The translations under genes and the position numbers were made by a program. The notes beneath the pieces were generated by a model. The model was not told the DNA's origin. It saw only the letters and a list, made by a program, of their open reading frames with translations, and searched no databases. Below are positions 21,995-32,491 of a stretch of DNA of 64,000 nucleotides, piece by piece. Source of the DNA: Batkoa obscura (taxonomy: Eukaryota > Entomophthoromycota > Entomophthoromycetes > Entomophthorales > Batkoaceae); the NCBI GenBank assembly GCA_030770535.1, contig JASVEC010000042.1, positions 248,001 through 312,000 of the forward strand, read 5' to 3'. Numbering within the stretch: position 1 is the stretch's first letter; every line of letters starts with the position of its first letter.

Positions 21995-23097
21995 GAACTT
22001 GTTTTTTATTTGCGAATTTAGTATTTTTTAATATTTAAGTCTCAAAAGATAAATAAAATACTGAGATGAAAAAACACTCCCAATTATTGTACAAGTGAAT
22101 TTCATATGATTTGACTTAAGTGAAGGAATTGAATAAGCATTATTTACAATGTAAAGTTTACTTGTACATTATACTCAAATATTCAACATACTCTAACTAA
22201 ATATACAGTGCATTTATATACAGTACAAGGTTTAATTATGATAGACAAACGAAAGGAAATAAAACATCTAAAAAGATATAGTTTATGGCAAATCCTATAG
22301 TTTTGACAGTGATAAATATCTAGAAATGGCACAAAGATTAGTCCACTTACTAAAAAATCTGGGCAACAAAGGTTTATGAGGCTCTATAAAATTCCATAGA
22401 AAATATACTGGTATATACCTAAATAACAAAAAATACTCTAAAGCTTTTTAACGAATAGTTATGTATTATAGATTATAAAGCGAATGCATGACCTACTTTA
22501 TTAGTGTCATAAAACAGATATACCTATTTCTGATCTAATTTACCATTTCTTCAGTCATTTTTATTAGATTCTCAATTACAGTAATTCTTTATATAGTTTA
22601 ATCATACTTCGAACTTAATTTTCATACAGCATAAGTATATATCATTAAGTAAGGTTTCTAAAATGCGGATTTAATGGAGTGAACAAGTATGAAGGTACAG
22701 GATATTTGCCCAATTGTCAGCAGTTTTTTTCGTATCTGTTAGTTAATTAGGCAAATATTCCACCCCTTCATACTTATTCATTTCATCAAATCCATGTTAT
22801 TTATAAAAATATAAATTACTTATTAAGGAAGCTGTTTGTACTATACTTAACATCATTGATTACCTTAAGCAGCTAGAAATAAAAACAAAAATAAGATAAA
22901 TAATTTTAAAAATATTAAATAGCTACTTATAGACATAAAACAATACTATAAAAGAGATAATGATTATTCAAAAGCATCATTTTGTTTTAAAACATTATAT
23001 TTTATTAGTCTAAAAGCTATTTTTAAATTATCTTTTCATTATAGTGATAGTTTTTTATAATACAAGCACACTTAAGATTACTAGATTTGTTTTAAAT
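21995..23097. other. Intergenic stretch between MIM1/MITE and arm 2
   Basis: No gene called. It contains the hairpin-forming inverted repeat at 22666-22794. Confidence 0.55.
22666..22794. repeat. Near-perfect inverted repeat, hairpin of about 50 bp arms
   Basis: The left arm reads cggatttaatggagtgaa, then caagtatgaagg, then atatttgcc. The right arm is the reverse complement with few changes: ggcaaatattcc, ccttcatacttattca, then tttcatcaaatcc. About 25 bp of loop separates them. It is unrelated to the ATATGGGG MITEs. It could be a single MITE of another family or a foldback element. No clear target duplication is seen. Confidence 0.8.
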
Positions 23098-23612
23098 AAA
23101 CTATAATATATATTCCGTATAAATTTATTGTAATAAAGATATAATTAAATATGTTTTGACTTCTACGTTTCACTTTTTATTATTGTAAACAATAACTTAC
23201 ACTTTTAAGGCTAGATTTTAAGCTATATATGATAAAAAGAATAGAAATAAGTAGTTAATAATAAGATGCAGCATCTAAATATATTATTTTATGGCAGATT
23301 TATCTTAAATTACTTCAAAACAATATAATGGATATTTAAAATATTTATTTGTATAAAAGAACATTACAATTTGATTTTCAATTCATGAATGCAAAATAAA
23401 TATTACGATGATTTGATAAAGCCTAAAAATGTTCCATTCCAAAGCCAAAAATTCCCAAAAGCATTGAAAGAAAGTTAGGGCTTTTTTATAGTCGATAAGC
23501 CTTATTTTATAAGTGACTATTTTGCTATGATTAAATAGAAATTTATGTGACAATTAAGGTTGTTTTTAAAGTTTTACTTCTAGCAATGAAAGATCCATGG
23601 AATTCAAAAAAG

Positions 23613-23619
23613 TATATAA
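23613..23619 (+). promoter_or_regulatory. TATA box of small secreted protein gene, copy 2
   Basis: tatataa within agtatataagc, 64 bp before the ATG at 23683. It has the same distance as in copy 1. Confidence 0.6.
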
Positions 23620-23682
23620 GCATAAAAATAGCAAACAAAAAATTATCAAAAAATACATTCAAAGCATACAGATATACAAACA

Positions 23683-24165
23683 ATGAAATTCACTTCTATC
23701 TTTCTTTTAGGTTTAGTAACTTTAGGTTATGCTAGTGCTTCAAACCAAGCCGCTGTTAGTATTCCACCAGCAGGTGAAGCTGTAACTCCAACTTTGAATA
23801 ATGCTCCAAAAAGCAATGTTGAAGGAAAAACCTTTTTCTTGATTGCCCATATCTTAGGTTCAGTATGTAAATTCTTATTTGGAGATCACAAAGGAGGTTC
23901 CCATAATGGTGTTGTTGGGCATAATGGATCTAACCAATATTACGGAACTGTTAATAACTACTATACCATTTATTCTCCAAATATTAAGTACATTAATAAC
24001 GGAGATGGTACTCACACCCTTGACATTTATGGTATTAATGGCGTACAAAACGCATCCACTGTCCAAATTACTTGCCCAGCCAATACTTTTAAAGTCAACA
24101 AGTCTGGTAATGGTTACCTTTGTCAACTTTACCAAGATGCTTCTTGCAACGTCAGATATGTTTGA
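23683..24165 (+). CDS. Small secreted cysteine-containing protein, copy 2
   Basis: 160 residues, ending at TGA. The signal peptide and the following 30 residues match copy 1 almost base for base up to KTFFLIA. From there the two proteins diverge: SVCKFLFGDHKGG then a shorter Gly/Asn/His linker, YYTIYSPNIKYINNGDGT, CPANTFKVNKSGNGYLCQ and SCNVRYV. The four cysteines are kept in register. The CPANTFK, GNGYLCQ and CNVRY parts are the most conserved of the mature protein. It is placed tail to tail with laccase copy 2. No family is recognised. Confidence 0.85.
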   Translation: MKFTSIFLLGLVTLGYASASNQAAVSIPPAGEAVTPTLNNAPKSNVEGKTFFLIAHILGSVCKFLFGDHKGGSHNGVVGHNGSNQYYGTVNNYYTIYSPNIKYINNGDGTHTLDIYGINGVQNASTVQITCPANTFKVNKSGNGYLCQLYQDASCNVRYV

Positions 24166-24438
24166 AAATAAAGCATCACTTTTTTTTAGAAATTAACCTT
24201 ATTATATAAGCATTTTTTATACAACTAAACAAAAACTATAATTTAATATAAAATCCTATATGACTATTATGTTTATCAAAGCAATAGCATTTTATCTAAT
24301 AGTTCTTAATTTTATTTTTAATTGCAATAAAAGATACTTTCATACTTTATAAAATATATAAATCGATGAATCGAAATAGCGATAAACTAAAATTAATAGC
24401 ATACAAATTTATTCTAAATAATGGTAATATTAAGGTAC

Positions 24439-26151
24439 TTATTTTCTAAAATTTTCATTGATAACAAGTTGTTTACCCATAACTAAATGGGCAGTAATAT
24501 GACAATGCATAAACCATGAACCTGGATTGTCAGCATTGAAACGAATAGCGTACCATCCACATGGAACATCATCAGCAGCAACACGAGAGTTCCCAAAGCT
24601 AAAAAGATTTTCATTAGAGTTTTCGTTATTAACTCTAACACCTAAGGTATCTGATAATTGATTAGTAGCGGACCTAGCTGATTCTTTAACATTATTAGCA
24701 TATTGAATGAATGTATCACGATAGATTGGAATTTTATTAGAGGTACTTAATTTAGCATCAATAGCCTTTCCATCAACCTCTGGGTTATATACGCCTGCAC
24801 CTTGACCTACAACAAAGAAAGAGTGTCCATGTAAATGCCATGGGTGAGAAGCACAAGTTCTTCCAGCAGGCATATAATGTTGAAGAACAAGTTGTACAAC
24901 TTCCCCTTCAGTAATTTCATAAACACCTGGGGTAGCTTTATGACGTCCAGCAATAACATCATCCCATACAGTTGAATTCCTTGGCTTTGAAACAACATCA
25001 TTGATAGTAAAGATTGGATGGCCTTCGTGAGTAGCTGAAATAATGTTTAATACAATTTCGTTGGTAACTTTTTTAGGAACTGGATAAAAGTGAGAGTTAA
25101 GTCCCTTATTGTACCATTTACTTGTAGCTAATTGTGATTCTACCCAACGATTGAATGGTCCAGTAGGTGTTGGTGGAGTAGCTGGAGTCCTTTTTAAAGT
25201 GCTTGGATTTTCAGCACCTTCGTAATGAAGAATAGCAACACCATTGTTAGGATTAGCAGATCCACCACTGACTTGAGTATAAGTATAATAGTTAGAAATT
25301 GGTTGATTTGTTTCCATGATTACGGAATATCTTTGGCCAGGTCCTATTTCAACTCTATCAACTTCAATTGGTTCAATAATAGTACCATCAGCTTCAATTA
25401 AGGTAAACTTATGTCCTGGAATACGAAAGGTAAGGAATGAAAGTCCATTGGCACCAATTAAGCGTAATCTATATCTCTTATTTGGTTTTACATCAATGAC
25501 ATTAAACCCTTTATTAAATGGTACAGTAGAATTATCAGCACCTTTAGTATCCCATACTTTATAAGTCATACCATTCGTTAAAATACTATCAGCACCACCA
25601 ACGAATCTAAATGGTAATTCTAAAAGTCCTTTAAGCATTTCATCACTTGGTTTATGCCATATTTCAGATAGCATTACTACTCTATCCTCATCATAACGAT
25701 ATCTTGGATCGAATTTTACTATATCACTCCAAACATCTTTTTTATCTTGAACAATTAATGCCCCATAAGCATGTTCAGCATCTAATCCAGTATGAGCATG
25801 GTACCACCAAGTACCAGTTTGATCATTTACATGGAAATTGTATAAAAAGTCTTCACCTGGCTTAATAGGAGGAGAACTAACATATGGTACACCATCAGAA
25901 CCAACAGTACCTTTCTGAACCATTCCATGCCAATGAATAGAGAAATCTTTGTTAAGTCTATTACGTACTTTTACAACAATAGTATCACCAGCAGTAGCAT
26001 TGATAGTAGGAGCAGGGTATTGACCATTGAATAATATACCTTCAAAAGCAAAGTTATCAGGCGCAATTCTACCTTCTTTTACTTCCCAATCAAAGTTCAA
26101 AGTGGCAGAATTAATAATAGATGCGAGCAATAAACTAATGAAACACTTCAT
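24439..26151 (-). CDS. Secreted laccase-like multicopper oxidase, copy 2
   Basis: Encodes the same 570 residues as the gene at 7490-9202. Signal peptide, the HWHG, WYHAH, HPWHLHGH and HCHITAH copper motifs, and the unusual Lys ten residues after the T1 cysteine are all unchanged. The promoter region is also near-identical for about 270 bp, so both copies are likely expressed in the same way. The few base differences that I found are silent. Identical proteins with silent changes fit recent conversion plus purifying selection. A dosage benefit is possible. Confidence 0.95.
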   Translation of the reverse strand: MKCFISLLLASIINSATLNFDWEVKEGRIAPDNFAFEGILFNGQYPAPTINATAGDTIVVKVRNRLNKDFSIHWHGMVQKGTVGSDGVPYVSSPPIKPGEDFLYNFHVNDQTGTWWYHAHTGLDAEHAYGALIVQDKKDVWSDIVKFDPRYRYDEDRVVMLSEIWHKPSDEMLKGLLELPFRFVGGADSILTNGMTYKVWDTKGADNSTVPFNKGFNVIDVKPNKRYRLRLIGANGLSFLTFRIPGHKFTLIEADGTIIEPIEVDRVEIGPGQRYSVIMETNQPISNYYTYTQVSGGSANPNNGVAILHYEGAENPSTLKRTPATPPTPTGPFNRWVESQLATSKWYNKGLNSHFYPVPKKVTNEIVLNIISATHEGHPIFTINDVVSKPRNSTVWDDVIAGRHKATPGVYEITEGEVVQLVLQHYMPAGRTCASHPWHLHGHSFFVVGQGAGVYNPEVDGKAIDAKLSTSNKIPIYRDTFIQYANNVKESARSATNQLSDTLGVRVNNENSNENLFSFGNSRVAADDVPCGWYAIRFNADNPGSWFMHCHITAHLVMGKQLVINENFRK

Positions 26152-26189
26152 ATTTAAATGTTATAATTAATGTGAGTTATTTTTGTTTA

Positions 26190-26197
26190 TATTTATA
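26190..26197 (-). promoter_or_regulatory. TATA-like box of laccase copy 2
   Basis: Mirror of the box at 7444-7451, about 40 bp upstream of the ATG at 26151. Confidence 0.45.
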
Positions 26198-26913
26198 CTG
26201 TTTCAATACCAGTGAGGTATTTATTGTTATAATTAACACGAATGTATTTGGTGTTAACCATTTATTAAACAATGTTGAGTTATATAAATTATTTTTTATT
26301 CTCAGGTAAATGCTTCCATTTATAAAAATAATTTAAACATCCTAAATTAGTATTAAAATTTTATTACACCAAAAGAATTTTCTTTTTTGTGCAATTTTCA
26401 ATAACGCCTCATCTGATAGGCTAAGGTACTACTGTAAAGGATTTACTATGCCCGCCTACATTATTCTCAATATTTTTTTATTATATTCATTTACTGTGAT
26501 CTTAATATTTGAAGAATTTTAAATGCTAATTTAATGCTAATTTAATTTTCTTATAATAAAGACAGACAGATTCCATTGACTTCAGATATTGTATAATTTT
26601 AAATTATTTTTATTTCATTATATAAAACTATTTTTGAAATACAATAAATCTTACTGTATTAATTTATTTTATATCATAAACTTAAATTGCAAAATCTGAT
26701 TAGATTTTTTGTAAAAAGAACATGAATAGTTGGAAAAATTATACTTCTATTTACAAATAATAAAATATAACAGAATTGTATATTGATACGAGTGTAATTA
26801 ATAATATTTCAAATCGCTAAAATGACGCTAATAATTTTACTATTTTATATTATGTATATAATTGAAACAGCTAAAAATAAACAAACGCTATTAAATTAAA
26901 TCAGTGTAAATAA

Positions 26914-27019
26914 ATATGAGAATATGTTTTTTTGTTTAAGAATTTTACTAGTAAGTTTTTACACCTGAATAGCGCTTAAAAATGGAAAAAGTAATGAAAT
27001 AAAAAAAACACTTCCATAT
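26914..27019 (+). mobile_element. MITE of the ATATGGGG family
   Basis: From atatgagaatatgttttttt to cacttccatat. The core includes gtttaagaattttactag and atagcgcttaaaa. There are a few substitutions in the termini. Confidence 0.88.
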
Positions 27020-28322
27020 TTTGTAAGGAATTCACTGTTTGAAAGCTAAAAGGTATTAGTTTTATTCTGTATTTCTAATTTTTTATTAATTTGAAAAGTT
27101 CTTTAAAATCTATAGTATGCAATAACGTTGGTTAGATATATATATTTACTAGCAGAGTAGTTTAATGCGGTAGCAAAGTATTAAATGAAAATGATTTATT
27201 TATATCTTGTAAATGATATTGCTATACTTTATGTCATTTATAGTACCAATCTCCATATGAAATATCACCAACTTATAACTAGCAGAGTTATCTTCTTTTT
27301 ATTCTGTTAATCAAATTTATCCAATTGTTTTAACTATCAATTTATATTTTTTATAAATAAATATCTCAAAAACTTTGGTCATTTTATTCATTTTAACATA
27401 GATGGGATACAAAAACAACTTTGAAATTTGAAATCTAAATTTTCAAAACCAGATATAGATAATGTGTTTATTAAATATAATAAAATGGATTTAAGTATAT
27501 AGAGAATGCGCTGTATTGCTTATAAAAGGAAACTTCAAGGAGTATGGGTTATTATTTTTAATAACAAACAAGATTCCCGGCGCATTATGAAAATATATAA
27601 TTCGTAGTAAATGAATCGATCCTTAGAATATTGCTTTGTCATAATCAAGTAGAATAAAGAGCTATTTTAAAGTTTTTCTACTTTTAGATACTTTAGTACA
27701 ATGTATGTTTTATTTCATAACTAATACTTTTATTATATTGATTGTAAAATGATGTAAAAGCTAGTAGCATTGGAGATGAAAATGTACAATAATTTTCACA
27801 TTTTGTTCAATTTTAATTATGTTTGATAAAATTGCTATGATTGATTTTTGTAAATACAAATATATAATACAACCATAAACATAAGTAAAATCACATATAA
27901 AAATCAATAGTTCTATGTTGATTATTGGAAATAGTCATACTAAATCCGTTCCCAACATTTTAGAAACTATTATATAACAAATAATTTAATAGAATGTTTT
28001 TAAAAATAGATAGTCATAAATTGATTTTTTATCAGATATAATAAACTATTCTTAGTTAAATATAATTAACGCCTGTATCTTTTATTTGATCAACCAAAAC
28101 CATATATTTTAAAAACAATTTGAATTATTATAGATCATAATTTTACTACTTTATAAAACCAGAATGAGATTATTTCAAAATCAACTACTTATAACTAGAA
28201 ATAGGCCCTAATAGCATGATAAATAAAGTAACAATATGAGTAATTACTTAAATTAAACAATATTTAATGAATACATATAATATTTAAGATACTTCCCAAG
28301 TTCGTTGTTATCACTACTAAAT

Positions 28323-28429
28323 ATATGGGGATGTATTTTTAGGTTTAAGAATTTTACTAATAAAATTTCCACTCAAATAGTGTTTAAAAGATAGAAAAAA
28401 TGATGAAGCCAAAAAAAACATTCCCATAT
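28323..28429 (+). mobile_element. MITE of the ATATGGGG family, left half of a head-to-head pair
   Basis: From atatggggatgtattttt to cattcccatat. Its last ATAT is also the first ATAT of the next copy. Confidence 0.92.
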
Positions 28430-28531
28430 GGCGATGTTTTTTTGGCTTCATTACTTTTTCCATCTTTTATGTGTTATTTGAGTGGAAAAAATGTTAGTAA
28501 AATTTTCAAATACAAAAATACATCCCCATAT
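28426..28531 (-). mobile_element. MITE of the ATATGGGG family, right half of a head-to-head pair
   Basis: From atatggcgatgttttttt to catccccatat, in the opposite orientation to its neighbour. The two form a 209 bp imperfect palindrome sharing one ATAT. Confidence 0.92.
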
Positions 28532-29117
28532 GGTACTTACTGAACTATAAATTGATAGTTTTAGGTAGAATATTTTAAGCAACCTAAGTTCTTAGAAAGA
28601 GTTAAGTAACAATTTGTATTTTTATTCCAATTATCCATTGTTTTCCCAAGAATAGCATTTTAAGAACTTCCTTATAAAAGTAGTAAAATTATTTTTTAAA
28701 AAATAAATGCTTGTTCCCAATATTACTCTCATGGGAAGAGTCTAGGCCTCGAAGATTTGCACTATTAGAGTCAGAATAAATACATTATGATAATAATGTG
28801 TTTTGTATTATTTTTTCAAAATCATATACAAAAAACAGTAATAATTTATTTTTGCAAACGTTTAAAAAATAGACAAAGTAGACAGCAAATCCTTATTATT
28901 ATGATAAAGGTATTTCATATACACAAGCACAAGGGCATTAAAATGATTTACTAATGCTCATAGAAGTTAATCTTAATTCATTTATTATTATTTTTAATAT
29001 ATCTGCGAAATATCATCAACATTGTATAACATTGAGCTATACTAAATGTTTATAAAGAGTGTAAACAAAAAGTTTGATGTATTTTTCAAAAATGACTTAG
29101 TAAAATTTAATGATAAA

Positions 29118-29330
29118 TTAAATTAAGCCAATAGCCAAAGGAATAAATGAAAATATTAATATGATAATAGATATCATACAGCAGCATAATAAGGGAAATA
29201 TCATGACACTATAATAAATACTGTAAAAAAAGGGATGTAATGTGATGAAGCCTATCAAGAAAACACTATAAAAAGCTCCTTTCTCTCTTTTAAAGGGCCA
29301 ATAAAATAGTATTAAACTTTTTTTTGTCAA
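29118..29330 (-). CDS. Small hydrophobic protein, first copy of a duplicated module
   Basis: A 70-residue frame starting MTKKSLILFYWPFKREKG, then almost wholly hydrophobic (SVFLIGFITL and a later PLLCCCMISIIILIFSFIP), suggesting two membrane helices. By itself such a frame could be chance in AT-rich DNA. However, a decayed second copy lies at about 30850-31014 in the same relation to a second small gene, and its similarity is strongest in this reading frame. It is divergent from the gene at 29711, with 380 bp between the starts. Function unknown. Confidence 0.5.
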   Translation of the reverse strand: MTKKSLILFYWPFKREKGAFYSVFLIGFITLHPFFYSIYYSVMIFPLLCCCMISIIILIFSFIPLAIGLI

Positions 29331-29710
29331 ATATTTGTTTTATCTCAGTTTTGTTTTTAACAATTAATTATAATTATTTTAGAAAACTATAGTAACGATT
29401 TGTATTAAAAACAACATAAAATTAATAGCTTCATTTTTATCAATATACATCTTTTTGTAAAGATATTCAATAGGGAGAGAGATCAATTTATATACTAAAT
29501 ATAGTGGCTAAATCATACTTTATCATTTGCTATAAAATTAAACTAAAAAACATCAAGTTTAGAAGAGCACTTAAACAGTACCTTATTTAAATAATAGAAC
29601 GCCTATTAACATTATTAAATATACTACTAAAACAATTATCTATTTGATATCATAACACATAGTACAGTTAACTGTCCTTATAAATAACAACCAACAATAA
29701 GTTAGATAAA
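29331..29710. promoter_or_regulatory. Shared upstream region of the divergent small genes
   Basis: 380 bp between two divergent starts. The arrangement is repeated around 31015-31437. No TATA or obvious operator was recognised with confidence. Confidence 0.35.
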
Positions 29711-29974
29711 ATGCGACCAACTATATGGAGTACTATGAGTTACCAAAAAAGGGAATTTAAAACAATATTTTTAACTAGTTTAAGTACAATAGCTGTTAGC
29801 AAGGTAGTTAGTAAAACTTATAATTTATACCAAAGTTTGTCGATTAACGGTTATTTTAAATGTATTTCAGGAAATTCCGTAACTGAAACTGTATTTATCA
29901 AAGATGAATTTGGTATTTCTATTATTGATCGTTCACAAAAGCGCATTCAAACAAATTGTAAGACTAAATTATGA
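29711..29974 (+). CDS. Small lineage-specific protein, family of three (copy A)
   Basis: 87 residues starting MRPTIWSTMSYQKREFKTIF. Aligned with copies C (3020-3304) and B (31438-31671) over about the first 50 residues: the Trp at 6, the basic QKREFK stretch, SLSTIAVSKVVSKTYNLYQ and the Gly-Tyr-Phe that follows. The hydrophobic part (about 18-36) may be a membrane-inserting helix. The C-terminal half is polar with VFIKDEFGISI. It is divergent from the small hydrophobic gene at 29118. There is no recognised family. Three copies with the same N-terminal pattern make this more than a chance frame. Confidence 0.6.
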   Translation: MRPTIWSTMSYQKREFKTIFLTSLSTIAVSKVVSKTYNLYQSLSINGYFKCISGNSVTETVFIKDEFGISIIDRSQKRIQTNCKTKL

Positions 29975-30849
29975 TAAGCTTAGGAAGAATTATTATATTG
30001 TAGTAAATAATAATCATGAAATAAAGAAATTCCGAAGCAAATTTTGATGTTTTTAACTGATTTTATAAAACATTATTAAAAATGTTTAATTAAAATATTA
30101 TTTATCGAATTACTATTACTTATTTTTATTTTTAAATTTTAATTCTTTAATAGCTAAAAATAAACTGAATGAAAGCATTATATTTATTTGTAATAACAAT
30201 ATATATATAATACTATCACATTTAAATTAAATTAAGTTTTAAGAATGACTTTTGTAGCTGAATTAATATGTTTTAAATTTTACTTTAAAATCTTTTTTAA
30301 AATATTTACAAAATAGTCTCTATTTTTTTCCTGAATATAGAATTTCATAGAAACTCCTTAAATGTTTTATTTTTCTATTTTTTGTAATAACTTGAGTGAT
30401 ATTAAATGAATGTCATCTGATGTAATTTCGATATAAAATGTGAGTCTGGTAAGGAAAGTCTAAGCTCTGGAATTACCTGTCTTTTGTTAGATATAAAATA
30501 TGTTTTATATACAGCAATTGTATTGCATTATTTTTACACAATCATAATAACAAAACAATAACATTTATGTAAGATCTTAGAGAGGATGAAGGAATTAAAC
30601 AAAGTAAAAGACTAAATGTTATATAAATAACAAAGAATTTCCATATATGTTACATGAGACATAAGAACATTTATAAACACATACAGAATTTAAGTCTTAA
30701 ATTTGTATTAATAACATTATAGTTATTTTAGATTATAACAAAACATTGATATTATATCCCTAAACAACGTTAAATATTTTTAAAAAAAGGTTGGAAATGT
30801 TTAATGTACTTTCTCAAAGTATATAAAGTGACTCAATAATATAATAGAT
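29975..30849. other. Intergenic stretch between duplicated modules
   Basis: About 0.9 kb of AT-rich sequence with no supportable gene. Confidence 0.45.
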
Positions 30850-31014
30850 CGATTAGACCAATAAGTAGAAGAATAAATGAAAAAACCGGTATAATAATAG
30901 ATACAACATAACAACAGAATAAAGAAAATATTAAAATAGCTTAGCAATAATAATAAAAATAGGTGGTGAGTACCCTATGAGTTGCTATAAATACACTCTC
31001 TTTTAAAAAATAAA
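30850..31014 (-). pseudogene. Decayed copy of the small hydrophobic gene at 29118-29330
   Basis: On the minus strand the stretch can be read as YFLKESVF, then a diverged middle with one in-frame TAA, then SLFCCYVVSIIIPVFSFILLLIGLI. This matches FPLLCCCMISIIILIFSFIPLAIGLI of the first copy. A clear ATG start is lacking. It has the same divergent placement relative to the following small gene as the intact copy, so it is a remnant of a module duplication. Boundaries are approximate. Confidence 0.65.
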
Positions 31015-31437
31015 TCAAAACTACAATATTAAAACAACATTTCCTTAATTATTTAATTTGCTTTGATCTTTATAAAGCCCTTGTGTAATAATATCAAGAA
31101 ACTCACATCTCTGAAAATATAAAAGGTTTCTACTAAAAACACCAAAAATAGAAAAAAGCATATATTTGCTAGCGGATAACTTATTTTAAAAATAACGTTT
31201 AATAAGAGCATAATAATCTGATCATATAAATAGAGTGATTGATAATATTTTGATAATTTCTATAGAGCTAATCAAAAAGAAATAAGATTTAAAAGATACT
31301 TTATTAGTGATTCATTTCAAACAGTACATAAACTTACTTATATAGACCGACTTATTAAATTAATATCACCTATATAATACTACAATATCTAATAAAGAGA
31401 GCTCCTCTGTACATATATAGTAAACAATAAACTAAGC

Positions 31438-31671
31438 TTGAAAATGCAGCCAATTTTATGGAATATCATTGGCTATCAAAAAAAGGAATTAAAAAGAATA
31501 ATTGGAATTAGTTTATGTACAATAATTGGAAGTAAACTGATTGGAAAAACTTATGATCTATATCAAAAATCATCATTTGATGGTTACTTTGAGTTCATCT
31601 TCAAAAGTTCTAAAACTCAGTTTGTATTTACTAAGGATAAATATAGTACTCTTTATATTTCGTACTTGTAA
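31438..31671 (+). CDS. Small lineage-specific protein, family of three (copy B)
   Basis: 77 residues; the frame opens at TTG in 31438 and the first ATG is 31444 (MQPILWNIIGYQKKELKRII). It shares with copy A the pattern P-x-x-W, YQKKELK, SLCTIIGSKLIGKTYDLYQKS and DGYFEF, and a later VFTKDKYS that parallels VFIKDEFG. It is shorter at the C-terminus than copy A, perhaps from a truncating change. It carries a potential hydrophobic helix at about 16-34. Function unknown. Confidence 0.6.
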   Translation: MKMQPILWNIIGYQKKELKRIIGISLCTIIGSKLIGKTYDLYQKSSFDGYFEFIFKSSKTQFVFTKDKYSTLYISYL

Positions 31672-32491
31672 AATCATATACAATTAGATCATAAATTATA
31701 ATGAGCTTTGAGAAGAACCGAATATCAGTATTAATTGTAGTAATACCGTTATTGAATAAAGCATAAATCTTTTATAAAGCTGATCAATTGTATTAAATAA
31801 ATAATCGTTAGAGCTTTATGTTTGTTAACGAGAGATAAATTTTTATAACAAATTCTAATTTCTTAAATAAATTAAGCTATAAATGAGAGTAATGTATAGT
31901 TAATAATAATAGTTACATATATATTTTAAAATAACATCTCAACTTTAAATAAATTCATGTAAAATCTGATTATGTAAACGTATTATAGATTTAATTAATT
32001 TATAACAGTTAAATTTTAATACATGTTTCAAGATAATACTAGATAGAATATTATTTTCTTTGAAAATATTTATAAGTCAAAGACTACCAGCAAGTTTATA
32101 AGGAATTCTTTTGATTTTTTAAATAACAAAGGCTGATATGTATTTATTCATATATTAATTAAAAAAGCTTGTAGATTTACAAGGAAATAACTTTTTATTA
32201 CATCTATCTTTTATTTATGGTTTAGAAGTTGAACAAGCTTCAGTTAGACTGATTATTAAAATCAACTTACTAATAAATTTCAAAGCAATTGTAAGAGTTT
32301 TTAGCACTTAACTTTTAAATGTATATTTTGAAGAATTAAATTTTTTTAAATATGTACAGATTAAATTCTATAAATTAAATTAAAATTAAATTAAATATCT
32401 AAATCCTCTCTCCAATTTTAGTAAATTATATAATTAATAAATTTTCAAAATTAAAATATTTAAGTGCTACTTTTATTTAAAAATTAAAATC
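31672..32491. other. Intergenic stretch
   Basis: About 0.8 kb, AT-rich, containing the 3' region of the H+-ATPase gene. Nothing else seen. Confidence 0.5.

Larger units (their letters stand above)
23098..26419 (-). repeat. Inverted duplication, arm 2 (partner 7222-10672)
   Basis: Mirror image of arm 1 carrying the second laccase and second small secreted protein genes. The outer edge is sharp: ctatcagatgaggcgtta is shared, and beyond 26419 (7222 in arm 1) the flanks differ completely. The inner edge fades near 23098. The sequence between about 23840 and 24388 is diverged from arm 1, while both sides of it are near-identical. Confidence 0.95.
26420..29117. other. Gene-poor AT-rich stretch with MITEs
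   Basis: No gene called. It holds a single MITE (26914-27019) and a head-to-head MITE pair (28323-28531). Confidence 0.55.
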
